Source of the DNA: Mycobacterium paraffinicum | GTDB lineage: Bacteria; Actinomycetota; Actinomycetes; Mycobacteriales; Mycobacteriaceae | Assembly (NCBI RefSeq): GCF_001907675.1 | Contig: NZ_MPNT01000018.1 | Location: forward strand, 47,989 to 111,988 | Length of the DNA: 64,000 nt | Reading direction: 5' to 3' | Shown here: positions 18,534 to 28,718 of the stretch, in pieces | Layout: each line of letters opens with the position of its first letter | Numbering within the stretch: the stretch's first letter is position 1 | The notes under the pieces: generated by a model | Told to the model about the DNA's origin: nothing | The model's database searches: none | Seen by the model: the letters and a program-made list of their open reading frames with translations, nothing else | Made by a program: the position numbers and the translations under genes

Positions 18534-20210
18534 TCAGACCTCGATGACCGTCGGCACGATCATCGGTTGCCGCCGGTAGGTCTCGCCCACCCACTTGCCG
18601 ACGGTGCGGCGCACGGCCTGGGCGATGCGGCCCGGGTCGGTGATGTTGTCGGCGGCGAGCAGTTCCAGCTCCGCCTCGACCCGGCGCCCGGCGGGTTCCA
18701 GCGCCTTGGGATCCTCCGAGAACCCGCGGGAATACAGGTGCGGCACGGCCACCGGACGCCCGGTACCGCGCTGGACGACCACGGTCACCGCGACGAATCC
18801 CGATGACAGGATGAGCCGTTCGCCCAGCGTGATGTCGCCGACGTCGCCGCTGATCAACCCGTCGACGAACATCTTGCCGACCGGCACCGCCCCGGCGATC
18901 GACGCCGTGCCGGCCACCAGGTCGACGCTGACGCCGTTCTCGGCCAACAGGATCGACTCCTCCGGCACCCCGGTACTGGCCGCCAGCTTGGCGTTGGCGC
19001 GCAGCATCCGCCAGGTGCCGTGCACCGGCATGACGTTTCGCGGCCGCACGCCGTTGTAGAGGAACAACAGCTCACCGGCGTACGCGTGGCCCGAAACATG
19101 CACGCGGGCTTGAGCATTGGTGACGACGCGGGCACCGATCTTGGCGAGCGAGTCGATCACGCCGTAGACCGCCTCCTCGTTGCCGGGGATCAACGACGAG
19201 GCCAGCACGATCAGGTCGCCCGCCGTCAGCGTGATGCTGCGATGCTCGCCGCGCGACATCCGCGACAGCGCCGACATGGGCTCGCCCTGGGTGCCGGTGG
19301 TGATCAGCACGACCCGCTCGGGCGGCATCATCTCGGCCGCGCCGATGTCGATCACGTCGGAATCGGCCACCCGCAGGAACCCGAGCTCGCGGGCGATGCC
19401 CATGTTGCGCACCATCGAGCGCCCCACGAAGGACACGCGCCGGCCCAAAGCGACCGCGGCGTCGATGATCTGCTGCACCCGGTCCACGTTGGAGGCAAAG
19501 CACGCCACGATGACACGGCCCTCGGCACCCCGGATCAGGCGATGCAGCGTCGGCCCCACCTCGCTTTCCGACGGCCCCACGCCCGGGATCTCGGAATTGG
19601 TCGAGTCACAGAGGAACAGGTCCACCCCGGCGTCACCGAGCCGGGACATCCCGGGCAGATCGGTGGGCCGGCCGTCGAGAGGAAGCTGGTCGAGCTTGAT
19701 GTCACCGGTGTGCAAGACCGTTCCCGCGCCGGTGTGCACGGCGATCGCCAGCGCATCCGGGATGGAGTGGTTGACGGCGAAGTATTCGCACTCGAAGACG
19801 CCGTGCGTGCTGCGCTGCCCCTCGGTCACCTCGACGAACACCGGCTTGAGCCGGTGCTCACGGCATTTCGCCGCCACCAGCGCCAGGGTGAACTTCGACC
19901 CGACGACCGGGATATCGGGACGCAGCTTGAGCAGGAACGGGATGCCGCCGATGTGATCCTCGTGCGCGTGGGTCAGCACCAGCGCCTCGATGTCGTCGAG
20001 CCGGTCCTCGATATGGCGCAGGTCCGGCAGGATCAGGTCCACACCGGGCTCGTCGTGGGTGGGGAACATCACCCCGCAGTCGATGATCAACAGCCGGCCG
20101 AGGTGCTCGAAAACCGTCATGTTGCGGCCGATTTCGCTGATGCCGCCCAGCGCGGTGACCCGCAACCCACCAGTGGTCAACGGACCAGGAGGGGCGAGGT
20201 CTACATCCAC
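18534..20210 (-). CDS. rnj: Ribonuclease J
   Basis: A 558-residue metallo-beta-lactamase/beta-CASP ribonuclease with 5'-exo and endonuclease activity in mRNA decay and rRNA maturation (Rv2752c). The zinc-binding motif HAHEDH is at residues 81-86. The beta-CASP elements follow (ITTGTQGEPMSALSRM and VHVSGHAYAGE), then the C-terminal RNase J domain. The length is normal. It starts about 20 bases after the dapA stop and is probably co-transcribed with dapA, as in M. tuberculosis. Confidence 0.95.
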   Translation of the reverse strand: MDVDLAPPGPLTTGGLRVTALGGISEIGRNMTVFEHLGRLLIIDCGVMFPTHDEPGVDLILPDLRHIEDRLDDIEALVLTHAHEDHIGGIPFLLKLRPDIPVVGSKFTLALVAAKCREHRLKPVFVEVTEGQRSTHGVFECEYFAVNHSIPDALAIAVHTGAGTVLHTGDIKLDQLPLDGRPTDLPGMSRLGDAGVDLFLCDSTNSEIPGVGPSESEVGPTLHRLIRGAEGRVIVACFASNVDRVQQIIDAAVALGRRVSFVGRSMVRNMGIARELGFLRVADSDVIDIGAAEMMPPERVVLITTGTQGEPMSALSRMSRGEHRSITLTAGDLIVLASSLIPGNEEAVYGVIDSLAKIGARVVTNAQARVHVSGHAYAGELLFLYNGVRPRNVMPVHGTWRMLRANAKLAASTGVPEESILLAENGVSVDLVAGTASIAGAVPVGKMFVDGLISGDVGDITLGERLILSSGFVAVTVVVQRGTGRPVAVPHLYSRGFSEDPKALEPAGRRVEAELELLAADNITDPGRIAQAVRRTVGKWVGETYRRQPMIVPTVIEV

Positions 20211-20230
20211 TTATCGGCCACCCTCTGCGA

Positions 20231-21956
<1,726 letters not shown>

Positions 21957-21966
21957 GGCGCTCACC

Positions 21967-23028
21967 TTAACGTGGTGACCGAATCGGGAGTTCACCCGAT
22001 ATCAGCAGCGGCAGCAGCGCGTCGCGCAACGCGGACAGCCGCGCGCTTTCGGCGCGGCGCGCATGGCACAGCGCGCCCAGGCCGGTGACGGTCTGCTTCT
22101 TCGCGGCGGGCAGCCGCCGGACGTCGGGGACCCGCGCCTCCAGCAGATCGCGCGGTTGGATCCGCTGATGACTCCCCGACGTTCCGGCGACCCGACGCTG
22201 CAGCCATTCGGAAACCTCCGGTTGCCGCACGGCCGACCACAGGGCGGACGCGTCCACGCCCGTCGGCACCAGGACGACGAACTCGCTGCTGGCCAGGGCC
22301 ATTCGCGACGGCAGCCTGGGCACGTTCCAGATTCGCGGGATCCTCGGGTTGAGCTTCGCGAACAACACGCATGGCCCGGACAACAGGAACTTGCCGCTCC
22401 TGAGAGACTCGGCACTCACCAGGCCCGGGTCCGCCCCGTCGTCGAAGGCCGGAAGGCTGAAGTGCGCGACCACCTCGTCGAATTCGGCCACCTCGAGGAA
22501 CGCCGTCGACCGGCTCGCCAGGCTGGACACCGGCACGCGCTGGCGGACCGACCCGCCGATGGCCACGATCAGGTTCTCGGCGGCCTCGATCACCCGGTGG
22601 TTGGCGGAGATCTTGTCGTCGAGGGCGCCGAGCAGCTCGGCGATCGCCCTGCGCTGGGGCGCCGCCACGCTGTGCACCGCGACGTCGCGCAGTATTCGTT
22701 GGCTCAGCAGCGACTGTCCCGACCCGGAGCGGTGATCGCCCAGCCGGCAGGTGTGCAACGCGTAGTACCAGTACCGCGTCTCGCGTGGGTCCTTCGCCCG
22801 GCATACCAGTGCGTTCTCGGTGACCCACGCGTCGGAGTCGCAGTACCGCAGACTGCCGCACTGCGACCCGACGCGCCCGAGGACGATCAGCGGCCCGGCC
22901 GCGTTGTGCTCGGCGGCATAACCGATGGCCCCATTGGCGCCGTAGACGCGAATGCGTCCCCCCGGCGCTCCTCGCGGCGCCCTGCTGCCGCTACCGAAGT
23001 CCAGGTGGTCCCCCAGCGTGGTGTTCAT
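21967..23028 (-). CDS. hsdS: Type I restriction-modification specificity subunit HsdS
   Basis: A 353-residue DNA-specificity subunit with two target-recognition regions, each followed by a helical spacer. The first spacer ([20 protein letters not shown], about residues 122-141) and a second one near the C-terminus ([17 protein letters not shown]) are typical conserved helices. The two recognition domains mean a bipartite DNA site. Its start overlaps the hsdM stop by four bases (ATGA), so it is coupled to hsdM. No hsdR restriction gene is in the window, so this appears to be a methylation-only system, as in M. tuberculosis. Confidence 0.92.
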   Translation of the reverse strand: MNTTLGDHLDFGSGSRAPRGAPGGRIRVYGANGAIGYAAEHNAAGPLIVLGRVGSQCGSLRYCDSDAWVTENALVCRAKDPRETRYWYYALHTCRLGDHRSGSGQSLLSQRILRDVAVHSVAAPQRRAIAELLGALDDKISANHRVIEAAENLIVAIGGSVRQRVPVSSLASRSTAFLEVAEFDEVVAHFSLPAFDDGADPGLVSAESLRSGKFLLSGPCVLFAKLNPRIPRIWNVPRLPSRMALASSEFVVLVPTGVDASALWSAVRQPEVSEWLQRRVAGTSGSHQRIQPRDLLEARVPDVRRLPAAKKQTVTGLGALCHARRAESARLSALRDALLPLLISGELPIRSPR

Positions 23029-24395
23029 CGCAGGCGTTCCAGCTGTTGGCGCACAACGCCTTCCAGGCGCGCAGACTCGTTGAGCGCCGTCAGCAGATCA
23101 GCGGTCAGCCGCTCGATCCGCTGCTCGACCGGCTCAGCGTCGTCCTCGGCGACGGGCGCACCGACGTAGCGACCCGGCGTGAGCGAGTAGCCGGCCGCCG
23201 CGATGTCGTTGAGCGACGCGGAGGCGCAGAATCCCGGAATATCTTGATAAATAATGGCTTTCGCGGCGGATTCCGACCCACGCCACGCGCGGTAGGTATC
23301 GCCGATGCGGACGATCTCTTGGTCCGTCAGCGCCCTTTCGGAGCGCTCCACCAGATGGCCGAACCCGCGCGCGTCGATGAACAACACCTGGCCGGACCGC
23401 TCGCCCTTGTCGGTGTCGAAGAACCACAGGCACACCGGAATCGAGGTGCTGCGGAACAGCTGCGCGGGCAGGGCAACCATGCACGACACCAGGTCGGCAT
23501 CGACGATTCGGGCACGAATAGCGCCCTCCCCCAACGTGTTCGACGACATCGAGCCGTTGGCCATGACCACGCCGGCCTTTCCGCCGGGTGCCAGTTTGGA
23601 CAGGATGTGCTGGATCCAGGCGTAGTTGGCGTTGCCGGCGGGCGGGACGCCGAACCGCCAGCGTGGGTCGTGCTCGTCGCGGACCCAATCCCTGATGTTG
23701 AAGGGCGGATTGGCCATCACGTAGTCCATCTGCACGCCGGCGTGCAGGTCGTCGACGAACGTGTCGGCGCACCGCGCGCCCAGGCCGGTGCTGTCGATGC
23801 CGTGCACGGCGAGGTTCATCTTCGCCATTCGCCAGGTCTGCTCGACGCTTTCCTGTCCGCAGATCGTGACCCGTTCGGGGTCACCGTCATGCTCGGCGAT
23901 GAATCGCTCGGTCTGCACGAACATGCCGCCGGATCCGCAGCATGGGTCATACACCCGCCCGCTCGACGGTTCCAGCACCTCGACGAGAACCCGGACCACG
24001 CTGGGCGGGGTGAAGAATTCGCCGCCCCGCCGCCCCTCGGCGCGCGCGAAATTGCCCAGGAAGTACTCGTACACTTCGCCCAGCAGGTCCCGCCCGCGGC
24101 CCGGCTCGCCGAACCGCGCGCCGTCGAGCAAGCGCAACAGCTCGCCGAGCCGGCGCCGGTCGAGGTTCTCGTAGAGCCGCGGCAGCGCCGCGACCTCCAT
24201 CGCGTCATCGACGAGCCGGCCGATGTTCGGCGATTCCGCGTTGTCCGCCAACGACTTCCACTGCGTGGCGGCGGCGTGCTTGAGGTAGACCAGCCCGAGG
24301 ATGACGTCCTTGTACTGGCTGGCCGACAGGGAGCCGCGCAGCTTGTTGGCCGCGCTCCAGAGCGTGTCTTTGAGCTGTCTGTCCGTCGCCCGCAT
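23025..24395 (-). CDS. hsdM: Type I N6-adenine DNA methyltransferase HsdM (shortened N-terminal region)
   Basis: A 456-residue methyltransferase subunit. SAM motif I is DPCCGSGG at residues 150-157 and catalytic motif IV is NPPF at 229-232. From memory the M. tuberculosis HsdM (Rv2756c) is about 540 residues. Here the usual segment between the first helices (ending YLKH at residue 40) and the conserved IGRLVDDAM stretch is much shorter than normal. The methyltransferase motifs are intact, so activity is expected but not certain. The start overlaps the upstream glycosylase-like gene by ATGA, and hsdS follows with the same overlap. Confidence 0.9.
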   Translation of the reverse strand: MRATDRQLKDTLWSAANKLRGSLSASQYKDVILGLVYLKHAAATQWKSLADNAESPNIGRLVDDAMEVAALPRLYENLDRRRLGELLRLLDGARFGEPGRGRDLLGEVYEYFLGNFARAEGRRGGEFFTPPSVVRVLVEVLEPSSGRVYDPCCGSGGMFVQTERFIAEHDGDPERVTICGQESVEQTWRMAKMNLAVHGIDSTGLGARCADTFVDDLHAGVQMDYVMANPPFNIRDWVRDEHDPRWRFGVPPAGNANYAWIQHILSKLAPGGKAGVVMANGSMSSNTLGEGAIRARIVDADLVSCMVALPAQLFRSTSIPVCLWFFDTDKGERSGQVLFIDARGFGHLVERSERALTDQEIVRIGDTYRAWRGSESAAKAIIYQDIPGFCASASLNDIAAAGYSLTPGRYVGAPVAEDDAEPVEQRIERLTADLLTALNESARLEGVVRQQLERLR

Positions 24396-25618
24396 CAGCT
24401 GACCGCCCGCAGGTCGGCGGCCAGGTCCCCCCGGGTCGCGACGCTGAATCCGCTCAGGCCCAGCCACGACGCCATGGACCGCAGTTCACCGGCCAGCGCC
24501 TCGACGACGCGGGGCCGCGGGGCGCCGGGTTCACCGAAGGCGCCCATGACGCGCAGCGTGTCGGCGGCCCGGTCGGCCTTGAGGTCCACCCGCGCGACCA
24601 GTCGCCCATCCATCAGGAGCGGCCACACGTAGTAGCCGTATTGGCGCTTGGCGGCCGGCGTGTAGATCTCGATGCGGTAATGAAACCCGAAGAGCCGCTC
24701 GACGCGGGGCCGGAAGAAGATCAGCGGGTCGAACGGACACAACAGCGCCGTGCCGCGGTCGGCGCGCGGCACCGTCCGACCGGCGCGCAGGTAGGCCGGC
24801 GCGGGCCAGCCGTCGACCTCGACCCGCTCGATCTCCCCCGCGGTCAGCAGGGCGGCGACGGCGGGCTTGACCTGCTGCGCCGACAGCCGGAAGTAGTCGC
24901 GGATGTCGGCCTCGGTGCCCACGCCGAGCGCGGTGGCGGCCCGCAGCGTGAGTTCCCGGAGGGCCTCCTCATCGTCGACCTCCCGCGCCAGCACGCCCGC
25001 CGGCAGCACGCGTTCGACCAGGTCATAGTGGCGGGCGAAGCCCACCCGCGTGGCCGTGGTAAGCACACCGGCGGCGAACAGCGCCTCGGCGACCCACTTG
25101 GCGTCGCTGCGGTTCCACCAGGTGCCCTTCTTGCGCCGCGGCGCGGCATATTTCGAGGCGAGGTGCGCCTCGATCTGCCCGGCGGTGCTGGGACCGAGTT
25201 CGGCGACCGCGGCGACGATGTCCTCGGCGAGGTGGGGGTTGGCCTTGACGATGTGGGTGCCCCAGCGACCGTGGCGGTACTGGCGCATTCGCCAGCGCAA
25301 CAGCGGCCAGTCGTCGACGGCCACCAGCGCGGCCTCGTGCGCCCAGTATTCGGCCAGCAGCCGCGCCGAGCGCGGGCCCCACGCCGCGCGATCCAGCACG
25401 TCGCGGTCGTAGGGCCCGAGCCGGCTGAACACCGGCGCATAGTGGGCGCGCACCGCGACCGACACCGAATCAAGTTGCAGCACTTGGATTCTAGATATCA
25501 AGCGCCTCAAGTTGGCGCGAGTGATCGGACCGGCGGGCCGCGGCTCGGTAAAACCTTGGGCCGCAACGGCGATTCGACGGGCTTGCGCGGCCGACAGCCT
25601 GCGGGTCGAGATCGACAC
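24395..25618 (-). CDS. YcaQ/AlkX-type winged-helix DNA glycosylase
   Basis: A 407-residue HTH_42 (PF06224-like) protein. The family contains glycosylases that remove bulky alkylated bases and unhook interstrand crosslinks. The YcaQ/AlkX subgroup uses a QxD motif, seen here as Q48-L-D50 in LQLDSVSVAVRAHY. Further family features are YWAHEAALV, CPFDPLIFFRPRVERLFGF and YGYYVWPLLMDGRLVAR. GTG at 25618 is chosen as the start, where similarity begins. Its stop overlaps hsdM (ATGA), so a base-excision enzyme is translationally coupled to a DNA methyltransferase. Substrate and reason for the link are unknown. Confidence 0.85.
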   Translation of the reverse strand: MSISTRRLSAAQARRIAVAAQGFTEPRPAGPITRANLRRLISRIQVLQLDSVSVAVRAHYAPVFSRLGPYDRDVLDRAAWGPRSARLLAEYWAHEAALVAVDDWPLLRWRMRQYRHGRWGTHIVKANPHLAEDIVAAVAELGPSTAGQIEAHLASKYAAPRRKKGTWWNRSDAKWVAEALFAAGVLTTATRVGFARHYDLVERVLPAGVLAREVDDEEALRELTLRAATALGVGTEADIRDYFRLSAQQVKPAVAALLTAGEIERVEVDGWPAPAYLRAGRTVPRADRGTALLCPFDPLIFFRPRVERLFGFHYRIEIYTPAAKRQYGYYVWPLLMDGRLVARVDLKADRAADTLRVMGAFGEPGAPRPRVVEALAGELRSMASWLGLSGFSVATRGDLAADLRAVS

Positions 25619-25686
25619 GGCGCCGAGAATACCGGCCGGGTGCGACAACGCCCCGCGTTGACGCGACGCCGCTCGTTCGAGGCGGG

Positions 25687-26394
25687 CTAACCCGTGCTGA
25701 CTTTTCCGTCCAGCGGCACGACGACACTGGGTTCCGGGGCGCTCTTCTGCTCCTGGTAGGCCGACTCGAGGGCGGCCGGAACCGCTTCGAGGTCGCGGAA
25801 TACGCCCATCAGCTGCTCGAGGACGTTGATCCGTTGCCGGATCGCCTCGTCCGCCGCGCGCTGGGCCTGCTCGCGATAGTGGTCGGCCTCCCGCTGGGCG
25901 TCTCGCCAGGCCTTGTCGATCGCGGCTTCCGTTTCGGCGCGCATCTCGGCCAATTCGGCCTCGAGCTGCTTCTTGGCTTCTTCGTAATCGGTTTCCATGG
26001 CTTTTCGTTGATCGGCCATCTCCGCCAACTCCTCTTCGTGCTTTCGCTGCGCGGCCTGGACCTCAGCCTCGGTCGCTGCGATCATCGCGTCCGCTTCGCT
26101 GCGCGCCTCGGCCTGCATCTCGGCAACCTCGTCGACCGCGCGGCGCAGCATCTGGGCCATCCGGCGCTGCACCGCGTGGGGCGACGGTGAGGTGTCGGTG
26201 AGGAGGGCGACCTCCTTACGCAGCGCTGCCGTTTCGTCGCCGGCCGCCTTCAGCCGGCTTCTCAGGTTCTCGACGTCGTCGAGCAACAACTGCTGCTTGG
26301 TGGTCAACATCTCGATGTGCGCGTCGACCGCGGACGGGTCGTAACCCCTGAAGATGCGGGTGAACGCTTTCGTGGGTTCGGTTATCACTGCCAA
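25687..26394 (-). CDS. DivIVA-domain coiled-coil protein
   Basis: A 235-residue protein. The N-terminal FTRIFRGYDPSAVDAHIEML matches the DivIVA/Wag31 membrane-targeting motif (FxRxxRGYDxxxVD). A long Glu/Ala/Gln-rich coiled coil runs from about residue 30 to 215, with a short tail. DivIVA proteins sit at cell poles and septa and organise growth machinery. It is not Wag31 itself, which belongs to the ftsZ cluster, so it is a paralogue. It lies upstream of the glycosylase-hsdM-hsdS genes in the same direction. The precise role is unknown. Confidence 0.75.
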   Translation of the reverse strand: MAVITEPTKAFTRIFRGYDPSAVDAHIEMLTTKQQLLLDDVENLRSRLKAAGDETAALRKEVALLTDTSPSPHAVQRRMAQMLRRAVDEVAEMQAEARSEADAMIAATEAEVQAAQRKHEEELAEMADQRKAMETDYEEAKKQLEAELAEMRAETEAAIDKAWRDAQREADHYREQAQRAADEAIRQRINVLEQLMGVFRDLEAVPAALESAYQEQKSAPEPSVVVPLDGKVSTG

Positions 26395-26473
26395 TTCCCC
26401 CTTCTGGCAACGCGTGGTGACCTGGTCAGACCGACCCCCGCGTCCGAGTATGTCACGGTCGCGGACACCAGGC

Positions 26474-26971
26474 TCATGCCCGACGGTAGCTGTGCAGCCG
26501 GTACCGCAGCCCCGTGCGGCTGACCTGCCACTCCCCCGTCTGACCCAGCCAGGTGTCGTCGAGCATCGGCGCCAGCGCGTCGTCGTCGTCGCGCCGCAGG
26601 TCGACTTCGACCTCGGTGACCTCGCACCGGTTGGCGTCTGGCAACGCGAGCAGATAGACCTGCTCGCCGCCGATCACCCAGGCCTGCGGCTCGCCCTCGC
26701 ATCCGGCGAGAGCCGCCTCGAGCGACCCGACTACCTGCGCCCCCTCGGCCACGAAGTCGCTCCGTCGCGAGAGTACGACATTGTTGCGGCCCGGCAGCGG
26801 CCGGACCTTGGTCGGCAACGACTCCCATGTGCGCCGGCCCATCACCACGGTATGCCCGATGGTCAGCTCTTTGAACCGGATCAAGTCCTCGGGCACCCGC
26901 CAGGGGATGTCACCGCCGCGACCGATGATGCCGGATGTCGACTGAGCCCAGATCAGCCCCAGCTCCGTCAT
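26474..26971 (-). CDS. dfrA: Dihydrofolate reductase
   Basis: A 165-residue dihydrofolate reductase (Rv2763c, also called folA) that regenerates tetrahydrofolate with NADPH. Typical features: the start [20 protein letters not shown], the catalytic acidic residue in VPEDLIRF, the NADPH loop [10 protein letters not shown] and WVIGGEQVY. The start codon overlaps the thyA stop by four bases, so thyA-dfrA form a coupled pair, sensible because ThyA consumes the folate that DfrA restores. Confidence 0.96.
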   Translation of the reverse strand: MTELGLIWAQSTSGIIGRGGDIPWRVPEDLIRFKELTIGHTVVMGRRTWESLPTKVRPLPGRNNVVLSRRSDFVAEGAQVVGSLEAALAGCEGEPQAWVIGGEQVYLLALPDANRCEVTEVEVDLRRDDDDALAPMLDDTWLGQTGEWQVSRTGLRYRLHSYRRA

Positions 26972-27768
26972 ACCGCGACGGGGGCTTTGATTGCCGGATG
27001 TGGGTCGTAGTTCTTCACGACCACGTCCTCGTAGGTGTAGTCGAAGATCGAATCACGCTGCGCCAGTACCAATTCCGGGTAGGGGCGCGGCTCGCGGCCG
27101 AGCTGGGTTCGCACCTGCTCGACGTGGTTGTCGTAGATGTGGCAGTCGCCGCCCGTCCAGACGAACTCACCGACCGACAGGCCGGCCTGGGCGGCCATCA
27201 TGTGGGTGAGCAGCGCGTAGCTGGCGATGTTGAACGGCACCCCGAGAAACAGGTCGGCGCTGCGCTGATACAACTGGCAACTCAGCCGACCGTCGGCCAC
27301 GTAGAACTGGAAGAAGGCGTGACACGGCGGCAGCGCCATCTGCGGGATCTGCCCGACGTTCCAGGCCGATACGATGATCCGCCGCGAGTTCGGGTCGGTG
27401 CGCAGCAACTGAAGCGCCGCGCTGATCTGGTCGACGTGCTCGCCGGACGGCGTGGGCCACGATCGCCACTGCACGCCGTATATCGGACCGAGATCGCCTG
27501 TGTCGCTTGCCCACTCGTCCCAGATGGTGACGCCATGCTCGTGCAGCCATGCGACGTTGGAATCGCCGCGCAAGAACCACAGCAACTCGTAGACGACCGA
27601 CTTGAGATGCACCTTCTTGGTGGTCAGCAGCGGGAAGCCGGCCGACAGGTCGTAGCGCAACTGCTGGCCGAACAGGCTGCGGGTCCCGGTGCCGGTGCGG
27701 TCCGATTTGGCCGTGCCCTGCTCGAGCACCAGGCGCAAGAGGTCTTCGTAGGGCGTCGGGATCGGCAC
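26968..27768 (-). CDS. thyA: Thymidylate synthase ThyA
   Basis: A 266-residue classical thymidylate synthase that converts dUMP to dTMP. The nucleophile is C149 in [12 protein letters not shown], and the folate and dUMP regions ([40 protein letters not shown]) are complete. The start is GTG. Immediately upstream lie three exact copies of a 56-bp repeat, so the thyA promoter must lie in or beyond the repeats. The gene is divergent from the dienelactone hydrolase gene. Confidence 0.96.
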   Translation of the reverse strand: MPIPTPYEDLLRLVLEQGTAKSDRTGTGTRSLFGQQLRYDLSAGFPLLTTKKVHLKSVVYELLWFLRGDSNVAWLHEHGVTIWDEWASDTGDLGPIYGVQWRSWPTPSGEHVDQISAALQLLRTDPNSRRIIVSAWNVGQIPQMALPPCHAFFQFYVADGRLSCQLYQRSADLFLGVPFNIASYALLTHMMAAQAGLSVGEFVWTGGDCHIYDNHVEQVRTQLGREPRPYPELVLAQRDSIFDYTYEDVVVKNYDPHPAIKAPVAV

Positions 27769-27780
27769 GCGGAAAGCTTA

Positions 27781-27948
27781 GCGGCGATCGCAAGCGCGGC
27801 GAAGCCGGGCGCGGCGGGTCGACGCCAAAAAATCCCGCGGCGATCGCAAGCGCGGCGAAGCCGGGCGCGGCGGGTCGACGCCAAAAAATCCCGCGGCGAT
27901 CGCAAGCGCGGCGAAGCCGGGCGCGGCGGGTCGACGCCAAAAAATCCC
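27781..27948. repeat. VNTR: three exact copies of a 56-bp unit between thyA and the dienelactone hydrolase gene
   Basis: Three head-to-tail identical copies (27781-27836, 27837-27892, 27893-27948). Each begins GCGGCGATCGCAAGCGCGGC, contains a SalI-like GTCGAC and an A6 tract, and ends in TCCC. The unit starts 13 bases upstream of the thyA GTG and ends 29 bases before the divergent ATG. It resembles mycobacterial MIRU/VNTR elements. There are no spacers, so it is not a CRISPR. Confidence 0.95.
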
Positions 27949-27977
27949 GTCCAGACGCCGGGAGTAAAACGAATGCC

Positions 27978-28718
27978 ATGCCGAAAACCACTGACAGCGT
28001 CACCACCGCCGACGGCACTTGTCCCGTCGGCCTGTTCACCCCCGACGGTCCGGGCCCCTGGCCGGGGGTCGTCATGTACTGCGATGCCGGCGGGGTGCGT
28101 GACACCTTCGACCAGATGGCCGCCAAACTGGCCGGCTTCGGTTACGCGGTGCTGCTCCCCGACGTGTATTACCGCAGCGGCGACTGGGCCCCGTTCGACA
28201 TGGCCACCGTGTTCGGCGACGAGCGAGAGCGCAGGCGGCTGTTCGGCATGATCGGCAGCCTCACCCCGGACAAGATCGCCGCCGACGCCACCGCGTTCTT
28301 CGACTACCTGGTGGCCCGGCCCGAGGTGTCCGGGGAGCGCTTCGGCGTGTGCGGCTACTGCATGGGCGGGCGGGCCTCCCTGATCGTCGCCGGCCGGGTC
28401 CCGGAGCGCGTTGCCGCCGCGGCGTCGTTCCACGGCGGCGGCCTGGTGACCGACGCCGCGGACAGCCCCCACCTGCTGGCCGACCGGATGAGCGCGACGG
28501 TGTATGTGGGCGGCGCCAAGGACGACGCCTCCTTCACGCGTGAGGACGCCGAACAGCTGGACAAGGCGCTCACCGCGGCCGGCGTGGAGCACACCATCGA
28601 GTGGTATCCGGCCGCACACGGATTCGCGGTGCCGGACAACGCACCCTACGACCCGGCCGCGGCCGAGCGCCACTGGCAGGCCATGACCGAGGTCTTCGCT
28701 TCGGCGCTACCGCGTTAA
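27978..28718 (+). CDS. Dienelactone hydrolase family protein (Rv2765 homologue)
   Basis: A 246-residue alpha/beta hydrolase of the dienelactone hydrolase group, corresponding to Rv2765. The nucleophile is Cys128 in GYCMGG, as in true dienelactone hydrolases, and the catalytic His lies in AAHGFAV near the C-terminus. The promoter must lie within or beside the 56-bp repeats. It converges on a glycosyltransferase gene with a 12-base overlap. A role in opening aromatic-derived lactones is possible but not shown by context. Confidence 0.9.
   Translation: MPKTTDSVTTADGTCPVGLFTPDGPGPWPGVVMYCDAGGVRDTFDQMAAKLAGFGYAVLLPDVYYRSGDWAPFDMATVFGDERERRRLFGMIGSLTPDKIAADATAFFDYLVARPEVSGERFGVCGYCMGGRASLIVAGRVPERVAAAASFHGGGLVTDAADSPHLLADRMSATVYVGGAKDDASFTREDAEQLDKALTAAGVEHTIEWYPAAHGFAVPDNAPYDPAAAERHWQAMTEVFASALPR

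Noticed and set aside
27781..27948. A CRISPR array
   Set aside because: The three 56-bp units are directly abutting and identical; there are no spacers and no cas genes.
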